Positions 37,401 through 49,800 of a stretch of 64,000 nt of DNA are shown here, in pieces. Made by a program: the position numbers and the translations under genes. Origin of the DNA: Prochilodus magdalenae (lineage: Eukaryota > Chordata > Actinopteri > Characiformes > Prochilodontidae); the NCBI GenBank assembly GCA_024036415.1, contig JAMWET010007207.1, forward strand, positions 558,001 to 622,000, written 5' to 3'. The stretch's first letter is position 1; every line of letters begins with the position of its first letter. Below the pieces are notes generated by a model. It made no database searches and had not been told where the DNA came from. It saw only the letters and a list, made by a program, of their open reading frames with translations.

Positions 37401-40400
37401 ACGTTTGCATAAAGAGATATATTTCGTATTATTTTACAGACAGGGTGGAAAAGTACAGGCATCAGTAACTGTATCTCATCATCTTTTTTCCCCATTTATT
37501 GCAATTAAATTGGAATTTTTAATTAAATTGTTTAATATTTACTGGAAGTGAAATGTAGGTTTTCCTTAAGTAATGTTAAGGTGCACTAAAAATATTACAT
37601 CAGACATGCACAGTAAAGTCAGTGTATGCTGTCTTTCTTACCTCAATATCAAGTTCTCTTTAAATACTCTTGATGGACCGAAACTGAATCATTTTCATGC
37701 AATACATTTGATTTCACTGGAATGGAATTCTGTCTGGAATTCTCTGTTTATGAAACTAAACAGATTTCTTTTACTGAAATGTACTTGCACTCATTGTGTC
37801 CATTTTATGTACACCAGTTACTTGAAGACAACACAGTTAATCTTTTTAATGTTGACATATTTTCAGTTTGTAAGTCAAACAGCCTCAGTGGTTTGTTTTT
37901 TTGAGAGTAGGAGCAGTTATTCAGTTCTTGTTTGTTTACAGTTAGACCTGACAGCACCCTTTTAAAAACTCCGCTGCTCTGAGTGTTAATCACAGTTACA
38001 TTTCTGGTGTCAGGATGCGCTCCAAGAGATCTGTCCGTCAGAGAAAGAATCAGAGTACTGCTCAGATCAGCCAGAAACCCTTTTCTGGAGACATGCTTTC
38101 CTACATCCAGGTACTCTTTCTCTTCCTGTTTCTCTCTCTCTTTCTCCCTCTCTACCTCATATGTGCTTTAAGACTCAGTTTCTCTTCTGCAGGCATCGAA
38201 GCAGCCAATTCCTCTGGTGGTGGAGAGCTGCATCAGGTTTATTAACCTAAACGGTAATCTATTTCTTAAACAGAGTACAACCTGCATGCTAGCTCAGTGG
38301 TTTAGTATTATAATCAATTAATGTAATCAAACTGTCAGAATGAAGAGTTATATTCCAGTTATAGTCCATCGTTTTACATCCATCAGCAGCATCAATATCC
38401 TACTATTGAAGAACACAAATTCAGCTAATTCTACAAAAAAAAAAAATTATTCTAATTTCCAGCCAAAACAGTCACTATGTTGTTAACTTTCTAGTCTTTT
38501 CAGTATTTCAGCACTGCTTTTCAGGGAACCTGCTGTCAGTTATTCAAAGAAACATTCTGCAGATATACTTTACCATGGCTCTAATATTCAGTTTTAGAAG
38601 GTAGTTGCACTCTCCCAAATCCCAAACACATTCTTGGCAGCTACACAGAGACACCTTTCTATTTCTCCTATCAGATACTGGGATGGTGGCAGTTTTGATG
38701 GCCTACAATCTTCCACAGTTGTTCACAGTCTACTGGGTCTTGCTCAGTTTTCTCTAAATCTGTTAACAGCTTTCTGAAATCCAGTATTAGAAAGCCATGT
38801 TTTTTCCACTTCCTTGTAAGTGGGTTATCTTGTCCTCAGACTCTTAAACCTTAATGGTGGCTTTGACTGGTAATTGTAGAAACCCCATGAATGGCTGGGT
38901 TTGAACTTCAAATCACATACTACTGTGTTACACATACTGTTTAGTACAGTAGAATGAGTTTGAGGAGCAGCCTTCTTGGACAGTTCCCTTCAACTGAAAA
39001 CAATGCTCTACAAATGTATTGTCCAGAAATGTTTACTGATGGAATTCAGCAGCTGCCCATTATAATTACGGTTCAGTCAGAAAGTACAAAGTGGAGGGGA
39101 AAGTACAGGGTAATGCATTGAAAGTATTGTCCACAGTAATTGACAGCATTTAACAGATACAGCAGATAGAGAGTCATTTGAAAAACTTAATGTCTAACTT
39201 AAGCAATCCCTTAATCTAAAGCTCTGCTTTCCTCTGTTCATTTATTAGGTCTGCACCATGAGGGAATATTTCGAGTGCCAGGCTCACAGCTGGAAGTCAA
39301 TCGGTTGAGAGACACCTTTGAAAACGGTATGCTCCCCTCAGCTTGAGGGTGTTCCTCCAATGCTGTGGTTCATTAATAATGGGTGGGCAGTACTCTCTGT
39401 AAGCACTCTGTGTCTGTGTGCATAGGAGACGACCCTTTGGCAGACGAAGTGTGTGACATGGATACGGTGGCTTGCGTGCTGAAGCTGTATTTCAGAGGAA
39501 TGGAAAATCCTCTCTTTCCCAAGGACAGCTATGAGCAGCTGATGGAATGTGGACGTAAGAAAGCGTTCCCTTTTCAGTCATCTTTATTCGTCATCTGTAG
39601 AATGTATTCCAAGGCTGTGATTACATTAAGGGTTGAAGTGGCACCAACCTGGTCTTTCTGCTAAATGAAACATCTGATGTTCTCAGAGCTGCATAAACAC
39701 ATCATATCATTTCATCCCACTTATACCATTAAGTTTAGATCAGATAAGGGGTAGCCGTGGGCTGGAGGTTAGGGAAGCAGCCTTGTAACCAGTGCGTTGG
39801 TGGTTCAATTCCCTGAACTGACAAGACATGACTGAATAGCCCTTTGTGCACTGTTTAAAGCAACATTATGTAACAACTTTACCTTAAATTAACACCTTCA
39901 GATTCATTTTGATGGTACACTGACTTACAATAGGGAGAAAGGCTTCTCTCTTATTGCCACCCCAGGCCTGGAACTCCTGCTACAGTGCTGTAGAAGTTCG
40001 GAGGAGGGCTCAAAAGTCCTCTCGCGAGAACTGCATAAAGTGTTACAGCACCACGTCACACAACAGCAGCTATGGTCTTCAGGTAGCAATAAGAAGAAGT
40101 AGGCGTGGTATTCCCAGTATGGACATCATGGCAGAGGCTGGAAAGACACAGAAGAAGGTTATGTCAGCGGCAGTGAGAAAGAGAAGTGACCAAACAGTAA
40201 ATCTTATACTGGCTTTTAATTGTTGGTAAGAGCCAAAAAGAGATGAAAGGACATGAGACAGTCTTACAGTATTAGGGAAAACAAGTCTGGCAGCGTAGCG
40301 ACACCTCCTTTTCACCTCTCAGTGAAAGAATGTGATGTAGGCTGTTCCATCCCTCCCTGAGTTTTGTAATTTTTTCTGGATGGCAAAAGTCAGCTAAGAG

Positions 40401-40817
40401 GATTACACTGTAGGGTTACCTCAAGAGCAAAATATTTCTCGCTTAATGTGACATTTATGCCTTTGAAAAGTGCGTCTTATTCCACTTTACTAAAGCTACT
40501 TGTTACATCTTAGCCATCCTTTGATGCAGATATGCTTAAACCCATACAGTTTCAGAAGCACAAAGGATTTTACAACACCACTAATGAAACTAGCACAAAC
40601 TGGGGTCCAGCTCATCTTCCCAGACACAAATTGCGTTCACCTAACATTAACATAAATGAAAATAACTTACTGGCTCTAATTTCTGACATATAACATCAAA
40701 CTCATGTCTTATTTTCCTGAAATAAATCATCATCTTTTTCGGCCAGGTATGTTTACACATACAAAGGAATATGTATTTGGTTACAGTAGCTTACAGTGCA
40801 CAGAGAGTGACACAAGT

Positions 40818-40858
<41 letters not shown>

Positions 40859-43800
40859 AATAATAATAATAAATGTATTTATAGAGAACCTTTCATAACT
40901 TTGGCAGCTCAAAGTGCTTTACAGACAGTTGACATCAGTAATGAAAAGGAATACTACTACTACTACTACTACTACACACACACACACACATACAACATAC
41001 CATACCTTACATACCTGTTAACTTTGTTAGCAGTTGTCAAGTACAGAGTGTTGTGTAATAACATTACTAAGATAAATAACAAGTGTAAAACAGGAGGAAG
41101 AATATCCCAAATATTTACTTATTATAAATATTTACAATTATATAATATTTAAAGTATTTATATTATATTTTTATTTCGCAACCTTAAACAAAACAGCATG
41201 CTATGTTTGTGGTAAGGACAATATGAGTCACAAACATTGATGCCTTCGAAGTAGAACTTTGGAAATGAGCAATCAGGTCTGTAATAAGAAGGTCGCCTTA
41301 AATGAGTGCATCTTGTTTTTTGTTTAGTTACCATGTACATGATAAGATGTTACTCTTTTCCCCTTTCTCTTTCCTAGGAACGGACGATGAGGCAGAGAAA
41401 GCAGCTCAGTTAAAAACCGTCATCCTTTCCTACCCTCCCCCGCTCATTGTTGTGATGAGATACCTCTTTGCATTCCTCAACCAGTGAGTAATCAAGCACT
41501 GCTCTCTTCTAAAACTCCTTAAATGCATATGCAGGCCATCCACAGCTCTGTGTCTGTTTGTGTGTGTGTAGTGTCTCCCAGTACAGCGATGAGAACATGA
41601 TGCAGCCCTACAACCTGGCCGTGTGTTTTGGGCCCAGTCTGATCAGAGGACCTGAGGATGCAGATGCAGCCACCCTCCAGCAAATCAACGCCCTGGTCAA
41701 AACAATCATCATTCGACAGGAAAGCATCTTCCCCAGCCAGAGTGAATTAGAGGGACCAGTCTATGAGATGTGCATGACACTAGAGCAGGAGGATATGTAA
41801 GTAGCTCACACAGATACATATGTGTATAAATTCTCTCACTGGCCACTTTATTGCACCACCTTGATGGTGTAAAGCGGAGGCACGATTTGTGTTAACCATC
41901 GTTAACACAAATCATTAAGTTTTCTGGTCGGATATTTTTAGATGGCAGAGGGCCCTTGTTATAACAGTTACACTGCTAATACATTCACCACAAGCTGTGT
42001 TGTGCTACTACTATGTTAGTGTCACTCATGGCCAAGATTGGTATGCCCTATGTTCCCTGGCCCAGAAATCCTTAAACTGGTGAAGGATGTTGTTTTCAGA
42101 TGATCATGCAGAGGCAGCCAAATTTAACCACATTTATTCTTTAAAGTACATCTAAATTTTAGTTTAACATAGTTAAAAAAAAGTAGTAAATAAAATATCT
42201 CAAAAAAGCTTTTTGGTTTTTTTTTTCTTCTTGGTGTTTTAATCACCAACTTAGCAAATAGGCAGAAATCATGCATTAAACTGTGCAAGAAGTGTGTAAC
42301 CCCTGTAGAGGATATACTTATTTTCACTCAGGGAATCAACAAAGCATGGAATTTAACCATATGACTGTATGAAACAAAAACATGTCCATTCTGTGAGAGA
42401 AATGAATTGTGTTTTTGAATAATTGCCACAATTGCTTCCTGAAGTAAGCCTAATATTTCCAAAACAGATATGTTATGTCCTACATACAGTTACGAGCTTG
42501 TTTGGCAAATAGTGCTACATACATACATACTACAAACAAGTGTAAACTGATGTTCTTCCACATTAATATGATGAAGTCTGCCATGAACTCAAACATTGTC
42601 AGAATATCAGCTACTCAGTGTCTGAGTTTCTATTGCTAATGTCTCCTAACTACCTCATTTGATAAACCTTACCAGTTGTCAATCTTCTGATTTCAGTTCA
42701 GTACAAAACTGTAAAGCAGGCTAAAGCTGTTTTACACTGAACTGAAATCAGTGAACTGAAAATGAGTGACATTTTCGAAACACAATTGTTCCAAAACTGA
42801 AGCGTAGGCTCAATAGCAGCCATTTTCAAATATGTCATTCATTTTCTTCATAGAGTAGCCAGTTTCGACTCGGATCTCCTTCAAAAGTGTATCCTTGCTT
42901 CTCACTCCAGTCTCAAGACCACGGTGACCAGGATGTGCAAAACAAATTAACATATTAGAAAAAAATTACAAAAGTAAAAACAAATTTGCAAAAAAAAACA
43001 TTACATTCAAAAAAACAAAATTACAAAAGTAAAAACATATTTACACGATGTGAAACACTTTAAGTCCCAAAACACTTTTGTTTTCATTTGTAAATTTGTT
43101 TTTATTTTTGTAACTTTGTTTTCTGAAATGTTAATTTGTTTATCGTAGTTTTCGCTTAGCTAATCACTGCTTAGCATTTGTTGGTCTCCGCCAGTATTAT
43201 GCACCCTTTCTCTTCAGTCCCTGATTAACTAAAGGGTGTTGTTTCCTAACCATTTCCAAAGCCAAAATTAGAAAATGTAAGCCTGTTTTAGAGATTTTGT
43301 AGTAGAGCAGTTGGAATTAGTGTTGTTTTACTGAAATCAGTAAATAGGCAGTGGCAAAATGTCAAAAGGTTAACTTCCACATGTTTTCCAAAATGTATGG
43401 ATTATTAAATGATTAAGAACTTAGACGTTCAGAGGCATTCAGAACCAGATTTCTGAAAAACCACCTCATAGATGAGGGTCTTCAACCAATCATGGTGTTT
43501 CTGCTGTGCTAATAATTATCAACCAGACAAAGTCACCGTCCTGTAAACAATAATTGACCGATGATAAACGGGGGTGGCTGATTAGTTGTGTTTGAGCTAC
43601 TGTGTATAATGGTTTCGATACAAAAGACCTGTAAGCTAAGTTTGTTTCATAAAATGGCCAGTGAGTTTTTAATAACATCATTAATAAGTGAATATGGATA
43701 ACTATAACTGGATGATTATGAATATTAATAAGTGAACCACATGCTAAAACATTGGGCCATGTCTTTGGATCCACAGAGAGCCTGCAGGAGAGGAGGCAGA

Positions 43801-46800
43801 GGTGGAAGCAGATGCATCTCCAAACAAAGAGGGTAAGTGGAAAAGCATACTATGGATCATTCATACACCGAAGCAGTTTCTGTTGGTGAAGTATTGTTCA
43901 TGGGTTATTGCTATGTCCAGTTTCCATTGGCTGTACCGAGCTGGAGGGAGTGGCCTTGTTCGACTACACTGCACGTTCGTCTGCCGAGCTGTCCTTCAAA
44001 CAGGGTGTTCGTCTAACACTTCACAGCAGAGCCTCCTCTGATTGGTGGAGAGGGGAATTTAATGGCACAAAGGGTCTTATCCCAGATAAATACATCAGTG
44101 TGTCTAGGTGAGTCTCCACATGGGTCATTCCCTCTTTGGTCTCATCTGATTTCATCATTGTCAAAGCTTTCTGTTTATTAGTTTACTTTGCTACTTTGAT
44201 TCAGTGAACTGTAAACAATGTCAATCAAAAGAACAGTAATAAAAATAATCGATGGTGATTATCTCTTTATATGCTGTAACAAAATATGCAGACTGTCACC
44301 CAACCAGACTAACATTGAGATTAATGTTCAGTTTATTAAACATTTAATAAGTAAATTTGTTATACATTTGTTAACTTTATTATTGTTACTATTATTATTA
44401 TTGATAAACCGATTATTATTATTATAAATTATATATTAAATGATAAATAATAATAATAATAATAATAATAATTATAATTATTAGTTATGTATTTTACAGT
44501 ATAGATATAGTGCTAATGTTGCTAACAAGTAAAGGACAGATGCATCATGCATGCCACCTGCATGTATGCAAAAGTCAGAGATTGCACCTAATGTCTGAAT
44601 GTGTCAATGGCACTGACAATGACTTTGCTGTGGAATGAACTGCAGATGGAGGTCAGGAAATGATTTTCTGCATAGGGAGCTCTTTCACAAGCTCTCAGAA
44701 TGCCTATGGTTTGCCTCATGGTTTACAGTTGCTCAAACTGGGCTAGCCGAGAAATCACAAGGAGCTTTCATCGAGTACTAAAAGATATTGTTCATGAAGA
44801 GGAATATGCTTGAATTGGATTACGAACCTCCTTTTGTGGTCAGGACGAGGCTAAAGCCAGCTTCCTATACAGCTGCCATGTGTTTTCTTATTCCACTCTA
44901 AATGGTCTAGCAGTTTGGGGAAGAAGCAGCAAACTTTTGCTTCATGCAGCGATGAGGAGAAGTATTGAATTTTGCACGGTCCATTGTGTGGGCATGCACT
45001 TTAAAATAGTAGCTGCAAAGAACACCACTTGTGTTGTATTATGTTATATCAGAATCAGTATTTTACATTGTTCCTCATGTGAGCATTAAAGGTATTTGAT
45101 TTTGGTCGGAGTGAAACATCCCTAGATCATTTACACCTGTATAATTTTGTCCTAGAATGATACAAGCAGTTTTGCTTTTTACAGTGCACACACTAATAAT
45201 TTGACAAGCTTTGCTCTGATTGGCTGGTTTAAAGCAACATGTCGAAACAAAGACCGACAGGAAAATAAAATGGACCTCAGCAACATGGAGTGAATTTAAC
45301 TTCTCCGTATGAAACTTTTCAGTTTACGACAAAAAGTGGAGAAAACCACACAGCTTTGCTGCTACCTACAGGTTCCTTTTGCAGTTGGGACACTGGTTAA
45401 AGTGGAATTGCAGATATCTTGCCCTCTCTGCACTGGGCAAAGCCTTGATACCATCCAAGACCTGGGAGTCTGTCAAATGTGCAGAGTAATTTAAGTTGTC
45501 CAGGGTCTTACTAAAGAACTAGGTACATTTTCTGTTCCACCTTAAATGCCACTGCATATGTGCTACATTTTTGGCACTACTCATTCTGAACAGGCTGTAG
45601 GATTCTGCTAGGCTGGAACTTTGTGTGGTGTCATTTTGGGTGGAGTCAGGATTATTAGGTAACAGCCCTGGACTTTGGAGCACGTTTTAATGCCCTCTAA
45701 AACAAACGCAGGATTTGTATTTAAAGGAGGAGGCAACAGTGTTTGAGGTTCACAGTATATCATTTCCATACTATAATCATTATATAATTATATAAGTTTG
45801 ATAATGTAAGTGCAGTTTTCCGTGCTACGTTCCCTTATAAATCGGGGTTAACCATTACACAAAGGGCATGTGACTCTAAATAACTTAACCTGCCATGCAA
45901 CTGCTATGGAACAGCGTCTTGTTTCGCAATGATTCATGTCTAGGTGGCATTGAGATCCTTTAACCTACATTAAGTAAACAGCCATAACGTTAATGCCGGG
46001 AGAGGCTGCGCTGTTCAAGGTTTGTTGTTTCTTTAATCCACAAACAATAAAAGAAAATCAAACGAAAGTCATTGTGGAGCACATTGGGACCCAAACAGCT
46101 AACACAAGTGCTGTATGCCTCAGGATTCTTGCATCCTGTTCTGTTGTACGGATGTCCGTAGGTAGTTCTTATATCTACTGCATCGACTGCAGCTAATCTG
46201 TTAGTTCAGATTAGCTGCTTCATAACCTAACAGTCACACCAAACATGTTGTGATTTTCTGTTTGCACCTTTCTCTCGTAATGTTCTCCACCTCGTCCATT
46301 CTGCCATTCTGCTTTTCATTTCCTGCCTTCTGTCTGGATTTTGCGTGTCATCAGAGTCATGTGTCTGAAAAGTACCTATTTCCATAAATGGTAGAAGAAC
46401 ATGTTATTCATTTCTAGGAGATCATTCTTAGGAGACAGATAAGTGAAAGAGCAGGAGGTTAAAACGCTGAAAAGGTATTAAAGTATAGTAAAGACTGGCA
46501 CCATAAGCATCACCATCAGATCAACATCCACAGAAAAGGATGTGTTGCTGTGAAGAAGCCATTACTGAGTAAAAAAACTGAAAATAAATATATTTAATCT
46601 CTAATTTATTAGATCTTCTAGAATATGGTTAAATCCAGAGCTGTATTTTGCCAGAGCAAAATTTTTATGGTTTTGTTTTATGGAAAGAGTGAGTTGATTG
46701 GGTGTTCGCCTTTGATGTGACCAAGGCTATTGTGTGAGTAGTTCATGAATATGGTTTACCCAGCTCACAGTTTGAAAGGTCTTTGTAATTAAAGCATTTC

Positions 46801-49800
46801 CTAATGAGAATTTCTGAATGAGGAATGTGGCTGCAACATGCAAAATGGCTGTCTGAGATATACTATGTAGTAAGGCACACTCTTTCCTTTTAAAACAGGT
46901 TGATAATAAGAATTTGAACTTTGCATTAAATGTTGAACTGTGGAGCAGATATTTCAGAACAGAGCAAGAAAGGTAGTCTGGTACTTGCACTGTGGTCCTA
47001 TTCAGAAGTACAGCACTTTTGGCTGAGCATTCATGAGCATATATGGAAATAACAGAAAGCCCATTTCCCTTCTGTCCCAGACTTTATATTCTCAGAGACC
47101 ATGTGGGGAACATGCTGTATTAGCTCACTGTCATAAGTCCGTAGCTAACTAGATCCTTGTAGTATTCTGATAGTCTTGCTCAAGGGGTGGAAGTCATTGC
47201 TGTGTGGTTATACAAGTTGAGTGCATTAATGTAACCAAACACGCAATAAAATACGTCTGAAGATTGTTTTGGCTGGAAATTAATTCAGGAGTGGGCTCTT
47301 GGACTGTTTTTGTATTGTCTCTTAAACTACACTGAGCTAGTAAATAATCGTATGTGCTTAGGTGGTTTCTGTACGCGTGCGATGGCTGCTACTTTTAATC
47401 TGTTTTTATAGATAACAGCCAATGCAGTGTCAGAAACCACACTGGCAAGTCTAGTTGAGATTTTTATGATATTCAAATTGACCTCTCTTCCTGTTCATAT
47501 GTTAGTGTGGAGGTGGGGCAGAACCACAAAGAGGCTGAAAGAACCAGTAGCGGAGGAAGCCAGACCGAGGACCAGCCAACAGGGACAACCCAGGCGCGGT
47601 AACCAACCTCAGTGATTAAAGCTATTTAAATGTGTTGTGTGAAACATCATTCAAACATCATTCCTGCACACCAAGCTTTGAATAGATCATCATCATTATC
47701 ATCATAATTATCTTGTTTCAGTTTTATCTCTGGTATATATCACATAACCACAATTATCAGTAGGTTTACAGCTGTGTAATGCCTGTGAATGAAATATTTG
47801 ATGGTATCTATTGCTACTTATAGCAAAGAGATATTACATTTTGATGTACTAACAGCTATTAATAAGAAAGAAATAAGAAATCTTTGTTTGAATTACATGA
47901 AAACATTCATCAGAAAAAGGGTAACACTTTATATTAGGTGTTGACTGAGTAACGTGAAGTAAAACATTAGTTAACATGAAGTAATGCATTAACATTAGTT
48001 ACCTAAGGTTAAGTAAACCTGCAACAACTCTTACTTAATATGTAAACGTGTAGTTGTTATGTGTTTACTTAGTTAAAAATTGTAGCCATTGTTGTTATGG
48101 TACTTCATATTATCTAATGCATTACTTCATGTTAGTTATTCATCCGAAAACTGACTGTTCAAATATTCACTACTGTCTATAGGAAGAACTGCGATTGGTT
48201 GGAGAGCAGATTTGCATATTTCAACCTCTCAGTATTGCAAACGCTGATATTGCAATAATGCCTTTGTTAATTTTCTAGACTCAAGGTGTTCAATGAAAAG
48301 TCTGGATCTGTTGCCGGCCCTACTCATGGCGGAAAGATCACCTTACAGATACCCAAAGGGCAACCTCTATGGCCTTCCACCTCCCCGGGGGCTTTACGGA
48401 AATCATTAGAGTGAGTGATGCATTTGTTCATCCTGGTCACTGCAATAAGACTGATGTGGTTTTGAACAGCATGTTGTTCTGACAAAACCCAGGTAAACCC
48501 TTAAAACATTAATCTGACATTCTGCTCTGTAAACAGCCCCCAGAAGAGAAGGTCTGCGCCTGATAGCGAAAACACAGAGGACTACAAAATACAAGTGGAC
48601 AAGGTTAGAGAACAACATGCTTTAGCTGTAACTTTGCTCCCAGGATGATTGATCTACAGGTTGTGGTTTGCTTAATGGATTACAGTTAAAATAACGAATC
48701 ATAGATAAGAAAACGGAGAACACACATAATACAGAAAAATAAATACCTTCTGCTCTTCTGTAAGACACACCGAAACATCTACTTAAATTCCATCAATGAT
48801 TCACATGTAAGAGTAATTATACCACAGCTGATCGACTTTCGTTAGAAATATTTATTTGATATTTTTCATATTTTATTTATTTATTTGGGTTTTTTTTGGG
48901 TGAATTTGTGTGAAATAGTCCTATTTCATTTTTACCTGGCAATTCTCCAACCTCTCTGTACCCCTTTGAATTAAGCAGGCTTTCATTTTACTCTGCTTGT
49001 TAATCAGATATATGTAAAGCAGCTCTGTTCTAATTGGATGCCCTGTATTGCAGTCGGAGCTGAAACCTTTCTCCTTAAAACTTCGGAGTGAATGGGAAGG
49101 GCTAACTGGATGTAGGCTGATAAGCAGATATTTGTGATATCACACATGCAACCTATTTAAAATGGGCCTTCCATATACACCACCCTCTATCTGCAGTCCT
49201 TGTCACTCTTATCAGCTCTGCTTACTATATAGGAGCACTTTTTAGTTTTACAAGTCTGTCTGATTCTCTATATAGTTGAATAGCCCCCTTTTAATGGTCA
49301 GAACTGACAACATGCTATGGGCAGCATCCTGTGGTTGGTGTAGCTCAGCGGGTAACACCACTACTCAGGGTGTCACCTCTACATGTGGGAGACTGGGGTT
49401 CGAATCCTGGTCTGGGGAAATATGCTGTGCTACACCAATAAGAGTCTTTGGGTAAGACCCCTAACACTACATTTGCCTACCTGTAATCGGGTTAATCTTG
49501 TAAGTCGTTCTGGACAAGAGCGTCAGCTAAATGCCATAAATGTAAATCCTGTGGGCAGCTTCCTGTGTCCACTAATGAAGGACTACAAGACACAACACAA
49601 ACTGTGCATCAGTAGATATCGTGACTTGAAGAACATGAACCGCAGTCTATAGTGATTCTATATGGTAAACCAAGCTGATAAATTGGACAATGAGTGTACC
49701 TAATAAAGTGACTTAAAATTAAACATACTGGAATTGAAAACATAATACAGAAAACAGAATATTAAAACAGGTGGTATGTCTTTGCAGGAAGTATGTCGGC

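Larger units (their letters stand above)
39555..41377. other. arhgap4 intron 15, repeat-rich
   Basis: SINE head at 39746-39865, a repeat-derived block at 39866-40330, and microsatellites with a LINE tail at 40817-40991. No exon seen. Confidence 0.6.
41797..43776. other. arhgap4 intron 17 with two inverted-repeat elements
   Basis: Contains a repeat word 'ctcactggccactttatt' near 41836 (fish repeat; its complement-like form recurs near 49690), an inverted repeat at 42688-42751, and a larger fold-back at 42939-43142. No exon. Confidence 0.6.

Noticed and set aside
49333..49410. Functional tRNA gene
   Set aside because: A and B boxes are present, but the arms do not pair as a cloverleaf; the sequence continues into a SINE tail and is flanked by a target-site duplication.
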